NCBI RefSeq assembly: GCF_014637405.1
Contig: NZ_BMEY01000007.1
Coordinates: 28,898 to 92,897, forward strand
DNA: 64,000 bases
Source of the DNA: Ornithinibacillus halotolerans
GTDB lineage: Bacteria; Bacillota; Bacilli; Bacillales; Amphibacillaceae
Direction: 5' to 3'
Made by a program: the position numbers and the translations under genes. Positions within the stretch are counted from its first letter, which is position 1; each line of letters begins with the position of its first letter. The notes under the pieces are model-generated. The model did no database searches. It saw only the letters and a list, made by a program, of their open reading frames with translations, and had not been told where the DNA came from. Shown piece by piece: positions 63,509-64,000 of the stretch.

Positions 63509-63695
63509 AATAAACATATTCATGTGCAGAAGTAGCACCTTGTTGGTGTAAAAAGTTATAAATATCACGATAATCTTTTATATCCATTTCACCTGCTATA
63601 TATTTCCACTGAAAATAATCTAGTATGTCATTTAATGTTTTGGGGGTTGCCTTTCTAACTGCCTCATACTCTGCAACTAAATCATGTATTAGCAT
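63507..63695 (-). CDS. YppF-like small protein
   Basis: 62 residues from the ATG at 63695, six bases after GGGAGGT; an ATG two codons earlier touches that site. An all-helical sequence with LNDILDYFQWKYIAGEMDIK and YRDIYNFLHQQGATSAHEY resembles the YppF family of Bacilli, which has no known function. The name is tentative. Confidence 0.6.
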   Translation of the reverse strand: MLIHDLVAEYEAVRKATPKTLNDILDYFQWKYIAGEMDIKDYRDIYNFLHQQGATSAHEYVY

Positions 63696-63810
63696 ATCCA
63701 TACCTCCCTATATTTAGCTCGTACTATGTTTATGAAATTATATGAAGTGAGGTAGTGAATCATGATAGAAAAATATGGTAATAGCATGTTGATAAATTCA
63801 AATAAAAAGG

Positions 63811-64000
63811 GGCCGGGACAAACAAAGGTAATAAAAAACGAACAATCGCCACATTAGCACCGGAAATATACGGAGACTCCTGTGGGAGGAAAGGCATCGG
63901 TGAGACCCCGCAAGAGCGTTAGCTCTGAGGAGGCTCACCAGCCGCCCACGGAAAGCGCAGTATATTTCCGGGGCGGGTCTGATGCTCTAACTTTAATGTT
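63811..64000. repeat. GC-rich intergenic repeat element (copy B), cut by the window end
   Basis: From AAAAAGGGGCCGGGAC onward the sequence resembles copy A (27753-28054) read in reverse complement: shared parts include CCGGAAATATAC-like ends, GAGACTCCTG, CGGTGAGACCCCGCA, GAGGAGGCTCACCAGCCGCC and GTATATTTCCGG. Copy A carries about 55 additional bases between the core and its AGTATATTTCC end. The right-hand terminal repeat would lie beyond 64000. Confidence 0.75.

Overview
The window is low-GC, densely coded Firmicute DNA. Spore genes (two alpha/beta SASPs, a complete gerPABCDEF set, yhaL), a comK-type competence regulator, strong AGGAGG ribosome binding sites and frequent TTG starts point to an endospore-forming member of the Bacillaceae. 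Gene content follows the Bacillus subtilis yhe/yha - ecs - hem - yhf - comK - addBA - gerP - yis order. A glycine betaine transporter with two binding proteins fits a halotolerant relative such as Oceanobacillus or Virgibacillus; the genus is inference. No rRNA, tRNA, CRISPR array, prophage or transposase was seen.

Layout. 1-6.7 kb: a partial phospholipase-like gene, fumarase, two SASPs, an MsmX-type sugar ABC ATPase with a candidate cre site, a PucR-type regulator, yheA, a crotonase and yhzD. 6.8-9.6 kb: a small XRE repressor with palindromic operators, then a membrane protein and the YhaQ/YhaP ABC exporter. 9.6-24.8 kb: the yha block (nuclease pair yhaO/yhaN, a GbsR-like regulator, yhaM, yhaL, prsA, yhaI), the gbsR-opuA locus, ytxH, trpP with a probable TRAP site, and hit. 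24.8-28.1 kb: a 52-bp tandem array, a structured intergenic region, ecsAB and an inverted-repeat-bounded GC-rich element. 28-39.8 kb: an M20 amidohydrolase, PAP2 phosphatase, an MFS-liaF-liaS-liaR cluster, a BdbC/thioredoxin-like pair, hmoB and hemEHY. 39.8-43.1 kb: pepF between two different 51-bp tandem arrays. 43.1-54.7 kb: yhfH, yhfI, lplJ, comK, yhjD, yhjE, addB and addA. 54.7-64 kb: gerP, a 42-bp array, rocD, yisL, a membrane-anchored amylase-like protein with missing catalytic residues, a membrane-tethered PstS-like protein, small proteins and a second copy of the GC-rich element.

Functional groups: heme synthesis (hemEHY) with heme breakdown (hmoB); recombination and nucleases (yhaO/N, addAB, yhaM); envelope stress and protein export or folding (liaFSR, prsA, ecsAB, bdbC); osmoprotection (gbsR, opuAA-AB-AC plus a paralog); sporulation and germination (SASPs, gerP). 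The least explained features are four unrelated intergenic minisatellites in about 32 kb, the apparent pseudo-amylase, the candidate non-coding RNA upstream of ecsA, and the GC-rich element.
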